Under the pieces are notes generated by a model, which worked only from the letters and a program-made list of their open reading frames with translations, made no database searches and was not told where the DNA came from. Position numbers and translations under genes: made by a program. From the NCBI RefSeq assembly GCF_030689645.1, contig NZ_JAUYFU010000048.1, positions 1 to 64,000 on the forward strand: a stretch of 64,000 nucleotides of DNA, written 5' to 3'. Positions 36,272 through 46,026 of this stretch are shown here, piece after piece; the stretch's first letter is position 1, and every line of letters starts with the position of its first letter. The DNA is from Humidesulfovibrio sp. (GTDB taxonomy: Bacteria > Desulfobacterota > Desulfovibrionia > Desulfovibrionales > Desulfovibrionaceae).

Positions 36272-38038
36272 TTGTCCAAAGAAAAGGCCTTGCATTATTT
36301 CGGCAACAGGCATTTGATCCTGCGCTGCCTTGGCTACTTCATGCCCTTTAAGTTCAAGGTCATCGCGGCATTCCTGTCAATGTTCGTGGTTGCCGGGTGC
36401 ACTGCGGCCATGGCCTATCTTGTCAAGCCAGCCATCGACCAGATCTTTGTGAACAAGGATGTGGAGGCCCTGAAGATCCTGCCGTTCATGATCATGGGCG
36501 TCATGGTGGCCAAATGCTGCTTCCGCTTTGTGCAGACCTATTTCATGAACAGCGTGGGCATGCGCGTCATTGAAGCGCTGCGCAATGATCTCTACGAAAA
36601 AATCATCGTTTTGCCCATGCGTTTTTACGAGCAGAGCCAGGTAGGCATGCTCATGTCGCGCATCCTCAATGATGTCGTTGAGATACGCAATAGCGTCCCT
36701 TCGCTGGTCATGCTCATTCGTGAAGTTTTCGAAGTGGCTGGCCTCATCGCCGTGGTGTTCTATCAGGATGCTGAATTAGCATTTTACGCTGTAGTCGTTG
36801 TGCCTGTTGCCGCTTATCCACTGGTATACTTCGGAAAAAAATTACGGAAACTGGGGCGCAAATCTCAGGCTGGCGTTGCCAACATCAACGTCTTTCTTCA
36901 AGAAAGTTTCAGCGGCATAAAAGTAATTAAGGCATTTGCCACGGAGCCGTTGGAAACAACCCGCTTTCGCGGGGCAAACAACAAGCTCATGAACCTCACA
37001 GTCAAGCAGGTGCTCAACAGCGAGCTGTCCTCCCGTGTCATTGACCTGCTGAGCTCCATCGGCATAGGCATGGTGGTCTTCTATGGCGGTATGCGCGTCA
37101 TCGATGGTACAACAACCGCAGGCACATTCTTCTCGTTTATGGCTTGTATCATAATGCTTTATGAGCCAATCAAAAAAATTGACTCCTGCAATATGGACAT
37201 TCAGCGTGCTCTGGCAGGTGCCGAGCGCGTGTTCGATATCCTTGATTCTCCGCATGTTGTGCGCGAGACCGGAGGCGCCAGCGAAGTGGAGCTCCCGTTC
37301 AGCACCCTTGAGTTCCGCAACGTGCAATTTACCTATCCCGCTGCCACGCGACCTGCGCTCGACGGCATCAGCCTCGACGTGCGCGCCGGGGAGCGAGTGG
37401 CCATTGTCGGCCCCAGCGGATCCGGTAAGACCACGTTGGTGCACCTCATTCCACGTTTCTACGACATCGACGGCGGCAGCATTCTGCTGAACGGGCGCTC
37501 CCTAACTGAGTATACTCTCAAGAGCTTGCGCCTCACTCAGGGCATTGTGTCCCAGGACGCCTTTCTGTTCGATTCTTCTGTGCGCGACAACATCGCTTAC
37601 GGCCAAGCCGGATTCTCCCAGGATGCCATCGAGGCCGCCGCCAAGGCCGCTTATGCCCACGAGTTCATAATGGAGTTGCCAGAGGGGTACGACACTATCA
37701 TTGGCGAGCGCGGCGCGCGGCTCTCTGGCGGGCAGAAGCAGCGCCTCACCATCGCCCGGGCCCTGCTCAAGAACCCGCCCCTGCTGATTCTCGATGAGGC
37801 AACCAGCGCCCTGGACACCGAGAGCGAGCGCATCGTGCAGTTGGCGTTGGAGAACCTCATGCGCGACCGCACCAGCATCGTCATCGCGCACCGTTTGTCC
37901 ACCATCTTGTCTGCGCACCTCATTGTGGTCATGGAGGAGGGCAAGGTTGTGGCCCAGGGTAAGCATCACAAGCTGCTCGAAACCTGTCCGCTGTATGCGA
38001 AGCTGTACCAGATGCAGTTCGCCGACAGCTCCGCCTAG
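36272..38038 (+). CDS. ABC exporter, MsbA-type lipid A/lipopolysaccharide-core flippase
   Basis: A 588-residue half-transporter. The N-terminal ~330 residues hold six predicted membrane helices; the nucleotide-binding domain has Walker A G-P-S-G-S-G-K-T (about residue 381), signature L-S-G-G-Q (~485) and Walker B L-L-I-L-D-E-A-T-S-A-L-D (~505-515). Start chosen as TTG 36272 with gggag six bases before; an in-frame ATG at 36185 has no site and adds an unrelated stretch. The next gene is a DUF374 acyltransferase, typical of lipid A/outer-membrane clusters, which supports MsbA-like export of lipid A. Cargo is inferred. Confidence 0.88.
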   Translation: MSKEKALHYFGNRHLILRCLGYFMPFKFKVIAAFLSMFVVAGCTAAMAYLVKPAIDQIFVNKDVEALKILPFMIMGVMVAKCCFRFVQTYFMNSVGMRVIEALRNDLYEKIIVLPMRFYEQSQVGMLMSRILNDVVEIRNSVPSLVMLIREVFEVAGLIAVVFYQDAELAFYAVVVVPVAAYPLVYFGKKLRKLGRKSQAGVANINVFLQESFSGIKVIKAFATEPLETTRFRGANNKLMNLTVKQVLNSELSSRVIDLLSSIGIGMVVFYGGMRVIDGTTTAGTFFSFMACIIMLYEPIKKIDSCNMDIQRALAGAERVFDILDSPHVVRETGGASEVELPFSTLEFRNVQFTYPAATRPALDGISLDVRAGERVAIVGPSGSGKTTLVHLIPRFYDIDGGSILLNGRSLTEYTLKSLRLTQGIVSQDAFLFDSSVRDNIAYGQAGFSQDAIEAAAKAAYAHEFIMELPEGYDTIIGERGARLSGGQKQRLTIARALLKNPPLLILDEATSALDTESERIVQLALENLMRDRTSIVIAHRLSTILSAHLIVVMEEGKVVAQGKHHKLLETCPLYAKLYQMQFADSSA

Positions 38039-38060
38039 CCCGTTCACGCAAGGACAGACC

Positions 38061-38705
38061 ATGCGCATCAACCCAAGCCTCATCAGCCCAGCCCTCACGG
38101 CTTTATACCGGGCCTGGGTGCGCAGCATCCGCTACGACGACCAAGGCGGCCTGCGCGAGACCGAGGCCGCCCTGGCCTCCGGCAGGCCGGTGCTGCTGGC
38201 CATTTGGCACGCGGAGCTGTTTGCGCTTACCGGCTATGGCCTGTGCCGTCTTTATAATCGCGTGGCAACAGTGGTCAGCGACAGCCGCGACGGCGAGATC
38301 ATAGCGCAGGTGCTTGAGCGCATCGGCTACGGCACGGCGCGTGGCTCCAGCACTCGCGGTGGCCTAAAGGCCATCATCGCGCTCAAGCGGCACATGGACC
38401 AGGGCCGTATCGGCGTCATCACCGTTGACGGTCCGCGCGGCCCCCGGCACAAGGTCAAGGACGGGGCTGTGTATCTTGCCCACAAGACTGGCGCGCTGTT
38501 GATCCCAGTGCGCTCGCGTCCGTCGGCCAAGTATGTGTTCGAGCGTTCCTGGGACCAATTTGAGTTGCCCAGGCCCTTTTGCCGCTGCCCTGTCTATTTT
38601 GGAAATCCTCTTGAAATTGTTGCGGAAAAAACTACGCCGGAGATGCTGGCCCGCGAGGGCCAACGGCTGGAGCAGGCCCTCCACGCGACCCTGCCGCCAG
38701 AATAG
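38061..38705 (+). CDS. Lysophospholipid acyltransferase family protein (DUF374)
   Basis: A 214-residue protein of the DUF374 family. The family's N-terminal I-W-H-A-E-L-F block matches the acyltransferase HX4D region, and the central D-G-P-R-G-P-R-H segment is the substrate-binding loop. A P-R-G-P-R-H-K-V-K-D-G stretch and V-P-V-R-S-R-P region follow, as in the KdtA-associated branch. Members are found beside msbA and waaA and probably modify lipid A or a similar glycolipid; this is inferred. The aagga site is close to the ATG at 38061, 22 bp after the exporter gene. Confidence 0.85.
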   Translation: MRINPSLISPALTALYRAWVRSIRYDDQGGLRETEAALASGRPVLLAIWHAELFALTGYGLCRLYNRVATVVSDSRDGEIIAQVLERIGYGTARGSSTRGGLKAIIALKRHMDQGRIGVITVDGPRGPRHKVKDGAVYLAHKTGALLIPVRSRPSAKYVFERSWDQFELPRPFCRCPVYFGNPLEIVAEKTTPEMLAREGQRLEQALHATLPPE

Positions 38706-38741
38706 TGCAGACATGGTTTTGCGGGACATCGCGCAAATGCG

Positions 38742-38768
38742 AAGGGGAGCCGAAGCTCCCCTTTTTTT
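38742..38768 (+). terminator. Rho-independent terminator
   Basis: AAGGGGAGC/GCTCCCCTT stem around CGAA and a following run of seven Ts. It ends the exporter-acyltransferase operon and faces the convergent gcvT gene. Confidence 0.9.
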
Positions 38769-38788
38769 ATGCAGATTTGACTGTCTGG

Positions 38789-39874
38789 CTAGGCCAGCTT
38801 CATGCGCGCCGTGCCGTTCGGGTTGAAGGGCAGGGGAGACTTCTTCGCTTCCAGGTCGCCGCGCTGAGTGCGAACCAGGAAGTCCGTCTGCACTGCGTGG
38901 GCGTCGGCCACGTAAGCCAGCGCGACGCAATACCCCAGGGAGGGCGCAAAGGAGCCGCTGGTGACCATGCCCACCTGAGTGCCGTCGGGCAGGTGCAGGG
39001 TGTCGTAATGGCGCGCGCTGCGGCGGCCAGCCAGTACAAGCGGAATAAGCCGCTCGCGCACAGTGGCCAGAGCGGCCTGCCCTGTAAAAGGCTTCTGCTT
39101 GGTGATGAGCGCGCCGAATCCAGCCTCGGCCGGGGTGTGCTCGGTATCAAGATCCTGACCATAGAGGGGGTAGCCCATCTCCAGGCGCAGGGTGTCGCGC
39201 GCGCCGAGGCCAATTGGCTTCACCAGCGGGTGGGCGGCCAGCTTGTCCCACATGGCCGGGGTCATGGATGAGTCCAGGTACAGTTCGTAGCCCAGTTCGC
39301 CGGTGTAGCCGGTGCGGCTCACAATGAGCGGCGAGCCCTGCCAGGTGATGCGCTTGAAGTTGAAGTAGCCGGGGGAAACGAAGTCGGCACCCAGGATATC
39401 CTTCAGCACCTCGAAAGACTTCGGACCCTGCAAGTCGATTTTGCCTGTAGCATCAGAGATGTTGTTGAACTCCGGGCCCTTTGGCAACTGATTCTTGATC
39501 CATTCGAAGTCGCCGGCCTCGCACGCGCCGTTGACCACAAGCATGTAGTCGTCGGTGTCCAGGCAGTAGATGATGAGGTCGTCCTGCACACCGGCTTTTT
39601 CGTTCAGCAGGAAGCCGTACCTGCACTTTCCTGGGGCCAGCGTGTCCAGATCCTGGGTGACCACTGCGTTCAGGGCGTCTTTGGCTCCTGGCCCGCGCAG
39701 CGAGAATTCTCCCATGTGGCAGATGTCGAAGATGCCCGCGTTCTGTCGGGTGTGATTGTGCTCTGCGATGATGCCTTCGTACTGGATCGGCATGTCGAAC
39801 CCGGCGAAGGCGGCCATCTTGGCTCCCTTGCCTTTGTGCCAGGCCGTGAGGGGGGTCATTTTCAAGATTTCCAC
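38789..39874 (-). CDS. gcvT: Glycine-cleavage aminomethyltransferase GcvT
   Basis: A 361-residue T-protein, which passes the methylene of the aminomethyl-lipoyl-H protein to tetrahydrofolate. It has M-P-I-Q-Y-E-G-I-x-x-E-H, the F-D-I-C-H-M-G-E block, and D-L-Q-G-P-K (catalytic region). The GTG at 39874 follows aaggag; a longer frame begins with a non-family peptide. No gcvH or gcvP is adjacent, so the other glycine-cleavage subunits must be elsewhere. Divergent from the DUF6485 gene. Confidence 0.94.
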   Translation of the reverse strand: MEILKMTPLTAWHKGKGAKMAAFAGFDMPIQYEGIIAEHNHTRQNAGIFDICHMGEFSLRGPGAKDALNAVVTQDLDTLAPGKCRYGFLLNEKAGVQDDLIIYCLDTDDYMLVVNGACEAGDFEWIKNQLPKGPEFNNISDATGKIDLQGPKSFEVLKDILGADFVSPGYFNFKRITWQGSPLIVSRTGYTGELGYELYLDSSMTPAMWDKLAAHPLVKPIGLGARDTLRLEMGYPLYGQDLDTEHTPAEAGFGALITKQKPFTGQAALATVRERLIPLVLAGRRSARHYDTLHLPDGTQVGMVTSGSFAPSLGYCVALAYVADAHAVQTDFLVRTQRGDLEAKKSPLPFNPNGTARMKLA

Positions 39875-40051
39875 AGCGTGCTCCTTATCGAATGATCTTG
39901 TGGACAACGTCTCCTTGCCACAATCTTCCGGGCAGCTCAATAATATTGAGCAGACGCGCTTGCCGCGGGTTAATCGCTACGAGAGCGCATGTTGACGCTT
40001 AAGGGGAATTTCTTTAAAAAAATCCGTGGCGGCAACGCCTGGAGGTTTTGC

Positions 40052-40264
40052 ATGCGAAAGATTGACCAGTGTCCCCGTGTGGCTATCAATTCGAAATACT
40101 GCACCTGCACCCACGCCTCGTGCAGCAAGCACGCCTTGTGCTGTGAGTGCGTGCACTATCACCGGCTTCGCAGCGAGCTGCCTGCCTGTTTCTTTACCCC
40201 GGAAGAAGAAAAGACCTATAATCGCAGCGTTGAGTTTTTCATCCAGCGCCGGTCAGGCAAGTAG
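40052..40264 (+). CDS. Small cysteine-rich DUF6485-type protein
   Basis: A 70-residue protein. The ATG at 40052 follows ggagg; a longer open frame from 39989 lacks a site. Seven cysteines lie in C-P-x-x-x-x-x-x-x-x-C-x-C-x-x-x-x-C-x-x-x-x-x-C-C-x-C-x-x-Y-H, followed by E-L-P-A-C-F-F, the family's conserved block. This suggests metal binding, zinc or an iron-sulfur cluster. The role is unknown. It is 6 bp before the MreB paralogue and co-transcribed with it. Confidence 0.75.
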   Translation: MRKIDQCPRVAINSKYCTCTHASCSKHALCCECVHYHRLRSELPACFFTPEEEKTYNRSVEFFIQRRSGK

Positions 40265-40270
40265 GCCATC

Positions 40271-41305
40271 ATGTCGCTTCGACTGCGCAATCCGCTCAAG
40301 ATGCTGCGCAGCAACGCTGTCGCCATTGATATCGGCACAGGCCAGACGCGCATCCTTTCGCCCAATGGCGAAGTGCTCTTGAATGAGCCCACTGTTGTGG
40401 CTTTGGAGCAAGGCACCTGTACTGTCATCGTCACCGGGACCGAAGCCAAGACATATTTGGGCAAGGCTCCGGACCGCATCAGCGTGGTGCGTCCCGTTGA
40501 AGCCGGCGGCATCATTGATTACGAAGCGGCGCGCGAGTTGCTGCGGCGTTTTCTGGCCCAGATTCTGCCTGACGATGGCGTACGCATTAAGGCCTGCGTC
40601 GTCGTCTCCCATGGGCTCACGGAGTTGGAGAAACGCACGATTCTGGACTGCTGCAAGGCCGCAGGGCTTTCCTCGGCCGATTTGGTGAGTGCGCCCCTTG
40701 CCGCCGCCGTCGGGGCTGGGCTCGACATCACCCAGCCCAAGGGACGGCTTCTCCTGGGCATCGGCGCAGGCGTGGCCGAGGCATCCGTGGTCTGCCTTGC
40801 TGATGTCGTCTATTCTGAAACCATCAAATGCGGCGGACTGGCCTTTCAGTCTGCTGTGGCTCAGCATCTGGCCGCTCAACACCAAATATCCATAGGCGAG
40901 AACATGGCCGAGCAGGTCACGCAGAGCTTGGCCTGCGCAGCGCCTTCTGACTCCTTAAGGGCCATGACCATCACCGGGAAATTTGCTGCCACAGGCACCC
41001 CTGTCGCCCTTGAGCTCACCCAGGCTGATCTTGCGGGAGCTCTTGCCGGACCACTGTCCGAGCTTGAAGCCTTGGTGCGCCGGGTCATGGAGCATGCTCC
41101 GGCAGAACTGGTGGCCGACATCGGAGAAACTGGCCTGCTGCTTTACGGCGGCGCGTCCCAGCTTTGTGGCCTGGACCGCTATCTGGCCGAACGCATCAAG
41201 CTGCGCACAGCCGTGGCGATGGAGCCGCATTTTGCCCCCGTGCGCGGCGCGGCCGCAGCCCTGCGGCCTGATCTGAGTTTTCGAAAAATCCTTCTGCGCA
41301 AATGA
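40271..41305 (+). CDS. MreB-like actin-fold protein, degenerate ATP site
   Basis: A 344-residue member of the MreB/Mbl family. Phosphate-1 motif A-I-D-I-G-T-G-Q-T-R-I and the adenosine motif L-Y-G-G-A-S-Q-L-C-G-L-D are visible. The phosphate-2 loop is G-I-G-A-G-V-A-E, lacking the aspartate (D-x-G-G-G-T) that filament-forming MreB uses for metal and nucleotide. It therefore may bind nucleotide weakly and act as a regulatory or structural paralogue. No mreC/mreD or pbp2/rodA genes are adjacent. It overlaps the following IMPase by 4 bp (ATGA). Confidence 0.8.
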   Translation: MSLRLRNPLKMLRSNAVAIDIGTGQTRILSPNGEVLLNEPTVVALEQGTCTVIVTGTEAKTYLGKAPDRISVVRPVEAGGIIDYEAARELLRRFLAQILPDDGVRIKACVVVSHGLTELEKRTILDCCKAAGLSSADLVSAPLAAAVGAGLDITQPKGRLLLGIGAGVAEASVVCLADVVYSETIKCGGLAFQSAVAQHLAAQHQISIGENMAEQVTQSLACAAPSDSLRAMTITGKFAATGTPVALELTQADLAGALAGPLSELEALVRRVMEHAPAELVADIGETGLLLYGGASQLCGLDRYLAERIKLRTAVAMEPHFAPVRGAAAALRPDLSFRKILLRK

Positions 41306-42129
41306 CCACATCCTACGCAATATCCCCGGACCTTACCCCTGGCCTGTGCGTGCATATCGAAGCCGCAGTGCTTGAGACGGGGAAGCTCATTCGCGAGCAT
41401 AACCGCCGTCCGCGCAACATCCGCTGCAAAACGAGCCTCAAGGATCTTGTCACCGAGACCGACGGAGCCGTGGAGTCCATGCTGCGTGAGAGTTTGGGCG
41501 CCCTTGTCCCGCAGGCGGCTTTTTTGGGCGAGGAGGGCAGCCCGGACCAGGGCCTCGACGGGCTGTGCTGGGTGGTTGACCCGCTGGACGGCACCACGAA
41601 TTTCGCGCACGGAGTGCCCTTTATCGCCACTTCCGTTGCCTTGTGCATGAATGGCGAACCGTTGCTTGGAATTGTAAACCTGCCGCTTCTGGGCGAGGTT
41701 TTCGTTGCCGCTAAGGGGCAGGGCGCGCGCATGAACGGACAGGCCATCAGCGTTTCCGCCATTTCCGGGCTTGGTTCCGCCCTTGTGGCCACGGGCTTTC
41801 CCTACCGCATTGTGGACCATCGGGCGTCCATCCTGCGGCAGTTGGAATTGGCCATGCCCGCAACGCAAGGCGTTCGCAGGGCCGGGGCTGCTGCCTTGGA
41901 TCTGGCCTTCGTGGCCTGCGGGCGCTATGACGGCTTTTTCGAGTTCGCGCTCAACCCCTGGGACACTGCGGCCGGGGTGTTGCTTATACAGGAAGCCGGG
42001 GGCCGCATAGGAACCATGCTCAGCCAGGAGCCCTATCGGTTGGGCGGGCCGGACATACTCGCCACCAATTCATTGCTTTTCGATCCCTTGCAGGACTTGC
42101 TCAAGGCCGCCGCCGCCACAATCCCTTGA
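41302..42129 (+). CDS. Inositol monophosphatase family protein
   Basis: A 275-residue magnesium-dependent phosphatase. The metal-binding motif W-V-V-D-P-L-D-G-T-T-N-F-A-H (about residues 91-104) and the second site N-P-W-D-T-A-A-G (about 216-223) are complete; L-G-E-E-G supplies another metal ligand. Substrates may include inositol 1-phosphate, fructose 1,6-bisphosphate or an intermediate of cofactor or lipid synthesis; SuhB-like rRNA maturation is another possibility. The ATG overlaps the upstream stop. The 3' end overlaps the convergent NUDIX gene by 29 bp. Confidence 0.9.
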   Translation: MTTSYAISPDLTPGLCVHIEAAVLETGKLIREHNRRPRNIRCKTSLKDLVTETDGAVESMLRESLGALVPQAAFLGEEGSPDQGLDGLCWVVDPLDGTTNFAHGVPFIATSVALCMNGEPLLGIVNLPLLGEVFVAAKGQGARMNGQAISVSAISGLGSALVATGFPYRIVDHRASILRQLELAMPATQGVRRAGAAALDLAFVACGRYDGFFEFALNPWDTAAGVLLIQEAGGRIGTMLSQEPYRLGGPDILATNSLLFDPLQDLLKAAAATIP

Positions 42130-42652
42130 GGCTCATGGCCTCGGCCAGCACCAGGAATTGGGTTGACACAAGCTCCCGGAAATCGCGCATCAAGCAGTCC
42201 AACTCTTCAGCCGAGAAACTGTACTCTCCGGCTTCGCGGTCCTGCCCGCCTGGTGCCACGGATTCCGGCCTGGTGAGGCTGAACACATGCAGGAATTCGT
42301 TGTTGTTCTCTGGCTGTGGTCGGAGTTCCAGGATGGGGCGCAGACGCTCGGCATGAATGCCGAGTTCCGCCTTGAGTGAGCGTGTGGCGGCGTCTTGAAC
42401 CGCCTCTCCGGCCAGCACAGGTCCGCGGACAGGAACATCCCAGCGGCTTGGCCTGCCGCTTACCGATGCGGCGCGCCTGCGCAAGGCGAGGCGCCCCATT
42501 TCGTCGAAAAGCAGAACAGCCACAGTTCGGTGACAAAGCTTTTGACGCGCCACGTCTGTTGCGGGCAGCATCGCCACCACGCGGCGCGCAGCGTCGAGAA
42601 CCTCCACAAGTGGAGCAGAGGTCGGAGCGGTCATCTTATCAATGGTGGCCAT
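42101..42652 (-). CDS. NUDIX hydrolase
   Basis: A protein of about 183 residues. The helix that carries the catalytic glutamates reads as G-x-V-L-A-G-E-A-V-Q-D-A-A-x-R-x-L-x-x-E-L-G, so the consensus R-E-x-x-E-E is altered (first glutamates replaced), though G and E-L remain. Upstream, R-T-V-A-V-L-L-F-D and the W-D-V-P strand fit the fold. Starts at 42652 (M-A-T-I-D-K) or 42634 (M-T-A-P) are both possible; neither has a good site. A longer frame runs into rimI. Activity could be reduced or specialised; isopentenyl-diphosphate isomerase-like members share this layout. Confidence 0.7.
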   Translation of the reverse strand: MATIDKMTAPTSAPLVEVLDAARRVVAMLPATDVARQKLCHRTVAVLLFDEMGRLALRRRAASVSGRPSRWDVPVRGPVLAGEAVQDAATRSLKAELGIHAERLRPILELRPQPENNNEFLHVFSLTRPESVAPGGQDREAGEYSFSAEELDCLMRDFRELVSTQFLVLAEAMSLKGLWRRRP

Positions 42653-42718
42653 GGCAACTTTGGTGTTCAAAGGTTTTGAGCGTTCCGCGCAAACAACTGA
42701 TAGCAGGACACGGCCTGG

Positions 42719-43186
42719 ATGCAAACCTGGAACTGCGAATTTCTTGGGGTGGATGATATCGCTGGGGTCATGGACCTTGAGCGCATGTGCTTCCGCACCC
42801 GTTGGACCCGAGAGCAGTTCCTGCTTGGATTGGACCGCCGCGCCTTCCGCATTCTTGGAATTCATGAGCGCGGAGTGCTGGTGGCTTATGTGGCCTTCTC
42901 GCTCATCGCCCAAGAAATGGAGATCATGAACATCGCAACGCATCCGTTTTACCGCCGCAAGGGTCTGGCCAGGCGGCTTCTTGCCGAGGTGCTAAACATT
43001 TGCCGTTGTGAAAACGCCTTGCAAGGATTCCTTGAGGTTCGACGTTCCAACGTGGGCGCCATTGACCTTTACGAAAAATTCGGGTTTATCCAAGTGGGCA
43101 CGCGCAAGAATTACTATCCAGATAATAATGAAGATGCGCTGTTGTATCGGCTGGATTTTTCGCCCATTGTGAGCGGACCAGCATAA
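42719..43186 (+). CDS. rimI: Ribosomal-protein S18 alanine N-acetyltransferase RimI-like
   Basis: A 155-residue GNAT acetyltransferase. The acetyl-CoA loop Y-R-R-K-G-L-A-R-R-L-L (about residues 80-90) and the E-V-R-x-S-N-x-x-A-x-x-L-Y-E-K-F-G-F block at the C-terminal side are the RimI pattern. RimI acetylates the N-terminal alanine of S18. It is divergent from the NUDIX gene and 47 bp before tpiA. Confidence 0.88.
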   Translation: MQTWNCEFLGVDDIAGVMDLERMCFRTRWTREQFLLGLDRRAFRILGIHERGVLVAYVAFSLIAQEMEIMNIATHPFYRRKGLARRLLAEVLNICRCENALQGFLEVRRSNVGAIDLYEKFGFIQVGTRKNYYPDNNEDALLYRLDFSPIVSGPA

Positions 43187-43233
43187 GGAACTCGAGCCGG
43201 GGCGCATGCCGCCTCGACACCGGAGCTTAGCCC

Positions 43234-43989
43234 ATGATTAAACTTTTCGCGGCCAACTGGAAGATGCACAAGACTCAGGCTGAAGCACGCCAGACAGTTG
43301 AGGATTTGCTCCGGCTATCTGCGGTGGACCTTCCCGTCGGGCGAGAAGTGCTGGTCATTCCGCCTTTTACGGCGCTGTCCGCCACGGCTGCTGGTCTTGC
43401 TGGCGCCGAGCGCTATCACCTGGGCGCACAGAATTTCTATCCTGCCGACCACGGCGCGTTCACGGGTGAAGTGTCACCCGCCATGATTCGGGACGCAGGC
43501 GCCTCTTTCGCACTCACTGGGCATTCGGAGCGTCGTCATGTGCTTGGCGAGAGCGACTCCTTCGTTGGGCAGAAGACCTCATTCGGTCTTGCAGCCGGGC
43601 TCAAGGTTATACTCTGCGTGGGCGAGAAAATTGAGGAACGCGAAGCCAGTAAACTGGCCGAAGTACTAACCCGGCAGATTTCCCTAGGGCTTGCGGATGT
43701 TCCCAAGAATATTGCTCCGGAGACGCTCTCGGTGGCATATGAGCCAGTCTGGGCCATTGGCACGGGGCTGGTTGCCGGCCCTGCGGAGATACTGGAAGCT
43801 CACGCTTTGGTGCGTGCGCTTCTTGAAGACGTTTTCGGCTCCGTTGCCCGGGAAATGCGCATTCTGTATGGCGGAAGCGTGAAGCCCGACAATGCCTCTG
43901 AGATCATTGCGCTTGACAATGTCGACGGTGTGTTGGTAGGAGGCGCGAGCTTGAAGGCTGACGACTTCAGCCGCATCGTTCTTGCTTAA
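43234..43989 (+). CDS. tpiA: Triosephosphate isomerase
   Basis: A 251-residue TIM barrel. It has A-A-N-W-K-M-H (substrate lysine), T-G-H-S-E-R-R (catalytic histidine), Y-E-P-V-W-A-I-G-T-G (catalytic glutamate) and the phosphate loop L-V-G-G-A-S-L. Interconverts dihydroxyacetone phosphate and glyceraldehyde 3-phosphate. A ggag site precedes the ATG. It is followed by secG, a common order. Confidence 0.97.
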   Translation: MIKLFAANWKMHKTQAEARQTVEDLLRLSAVDLPVGREVLVIPPFTALSATAAGLAGAERYHLGAQNFYPADHGAFTGEVSPAMIRDAGASFALTGHSERRHVLGESDSFVGQKTSFGLAAGLKVILCVGEKIEEREASKLAEVLTRQISLGLADVPKNIAPETLSVAYEPVWAIGTGLVAGPAEILEAHALVRALLEDVFGSVAREMRILYGGSVKPDNASEIIALDNVDGVLVGGASLKADDFSRIVLA

Positions 43990-44021
43990 AGGACGCACAG
44001 GCATCACGCGAGGAGAAAGCG

Positions 44022-44390
44022 TTGCAAACCCTTGTTCTGACCATTCATATTTTGACTTGCGTTTTTCTGGTGATTTTTGTGCTTCTGCAGTCCGGGCAGG
44101 AGGGCATGGGGGTCATATTTGGCGGTGGCTCCGGCTCCGTCTTTGGCAGCACTGGTGCTGGCGGATTGCTTGTACGCGTCACCGCTGTGCTGGCGGCCAT
44201 ATTTCTCACCACCTCTCTTGCATACAATGTCTTGACAAAGCCTAGTGCTTTGGGTGATAGTGCTTTGATGACGCAGGGCGCAGCTGGAATTGCTGTTCCT
44301 GCTCCGGCTCAAGCTCCTATCCCTGGCGGCGTCTCTTTTGAAGAGAAAGCTTTGCCAAAGCAGGGTGAGCCTGCTGCTGATCAGAAATAA
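44022..44390 (+). CDS. secG: Preprotein translocase subunit SecG
   Basis: A 122-residue membrane protein with two helices: an N-terminal one (residues ~5-22) and one after the G-S-G-S-V-F-G-S-T-G-A-G loop. The loop's L-Q-S-G-Q-E-G-M-G and G-G-x-x-x-x-x-F-G motifs identify SecG. The C-terminal tail is soluble and alanine/proline-rich. Start codon is TTG with gaggag eight bases before. It precedes tRNA-Leu by 7 bp, so the two may share a transcript. Confidence 0.93.
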   Translation: MQTLVLTIHILTCVFLVIFVLLQSGQEGMGVIFGGGSGSVFGSTGAGGLLVRVTAVLAAIFLTTSLAYNVLTKPSALGDSALMTQGAAGIAVPAPAQAPIPGGVSFEEKALPKQGEPAADQK

Positions 44391-44397
44391 GACCCTT

Positions 44398-44484
44398 GCC
44401 GGGGTGGTGGAATTGGTAGACACGCTACTTTGAGGTGGTAGTGGGAGAAATCCTGTGGGGGTTCGAGTCCCCCCTTCGGCACCA
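44398..44484 (+). tRNA. tRNA-Leu (anticodon GAG)
   Basis: A class II tRNA with a long variable arm. Acceptor stem GCCGGGG/CTTCGGC (two G-U pairs), D arm GGTGGAATTGGTAGACAC, anticodon stem CTACT/GGTAG around TTGAGGT (anticodon GAG, reading CTC and CTT), T arm GGGGGTTCGAGTCCCCC, and encoded CCA. Confidence 0.95.
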
Positions 44485-44494
44485 TGTTTTTTGG

Positions 44495-44529
44495 AAGGAG
44501 ATTGGCCTCAGGCCGATCTCCTTTTTTTT
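44495..44529 (+). terminator. Rho-independent terminator after tRNA-Leu
   Basis: AAGGAGATTGGCC/GGCCGATCTCCTT stem (one mismatch) around TCA, then a run of Ts. It ends the secG-tRNA-Leu transcript. Confidence 0.9.
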
Positions 44530-46025
<1,496 letters not shown>

Positions 46026-46026
46026 C

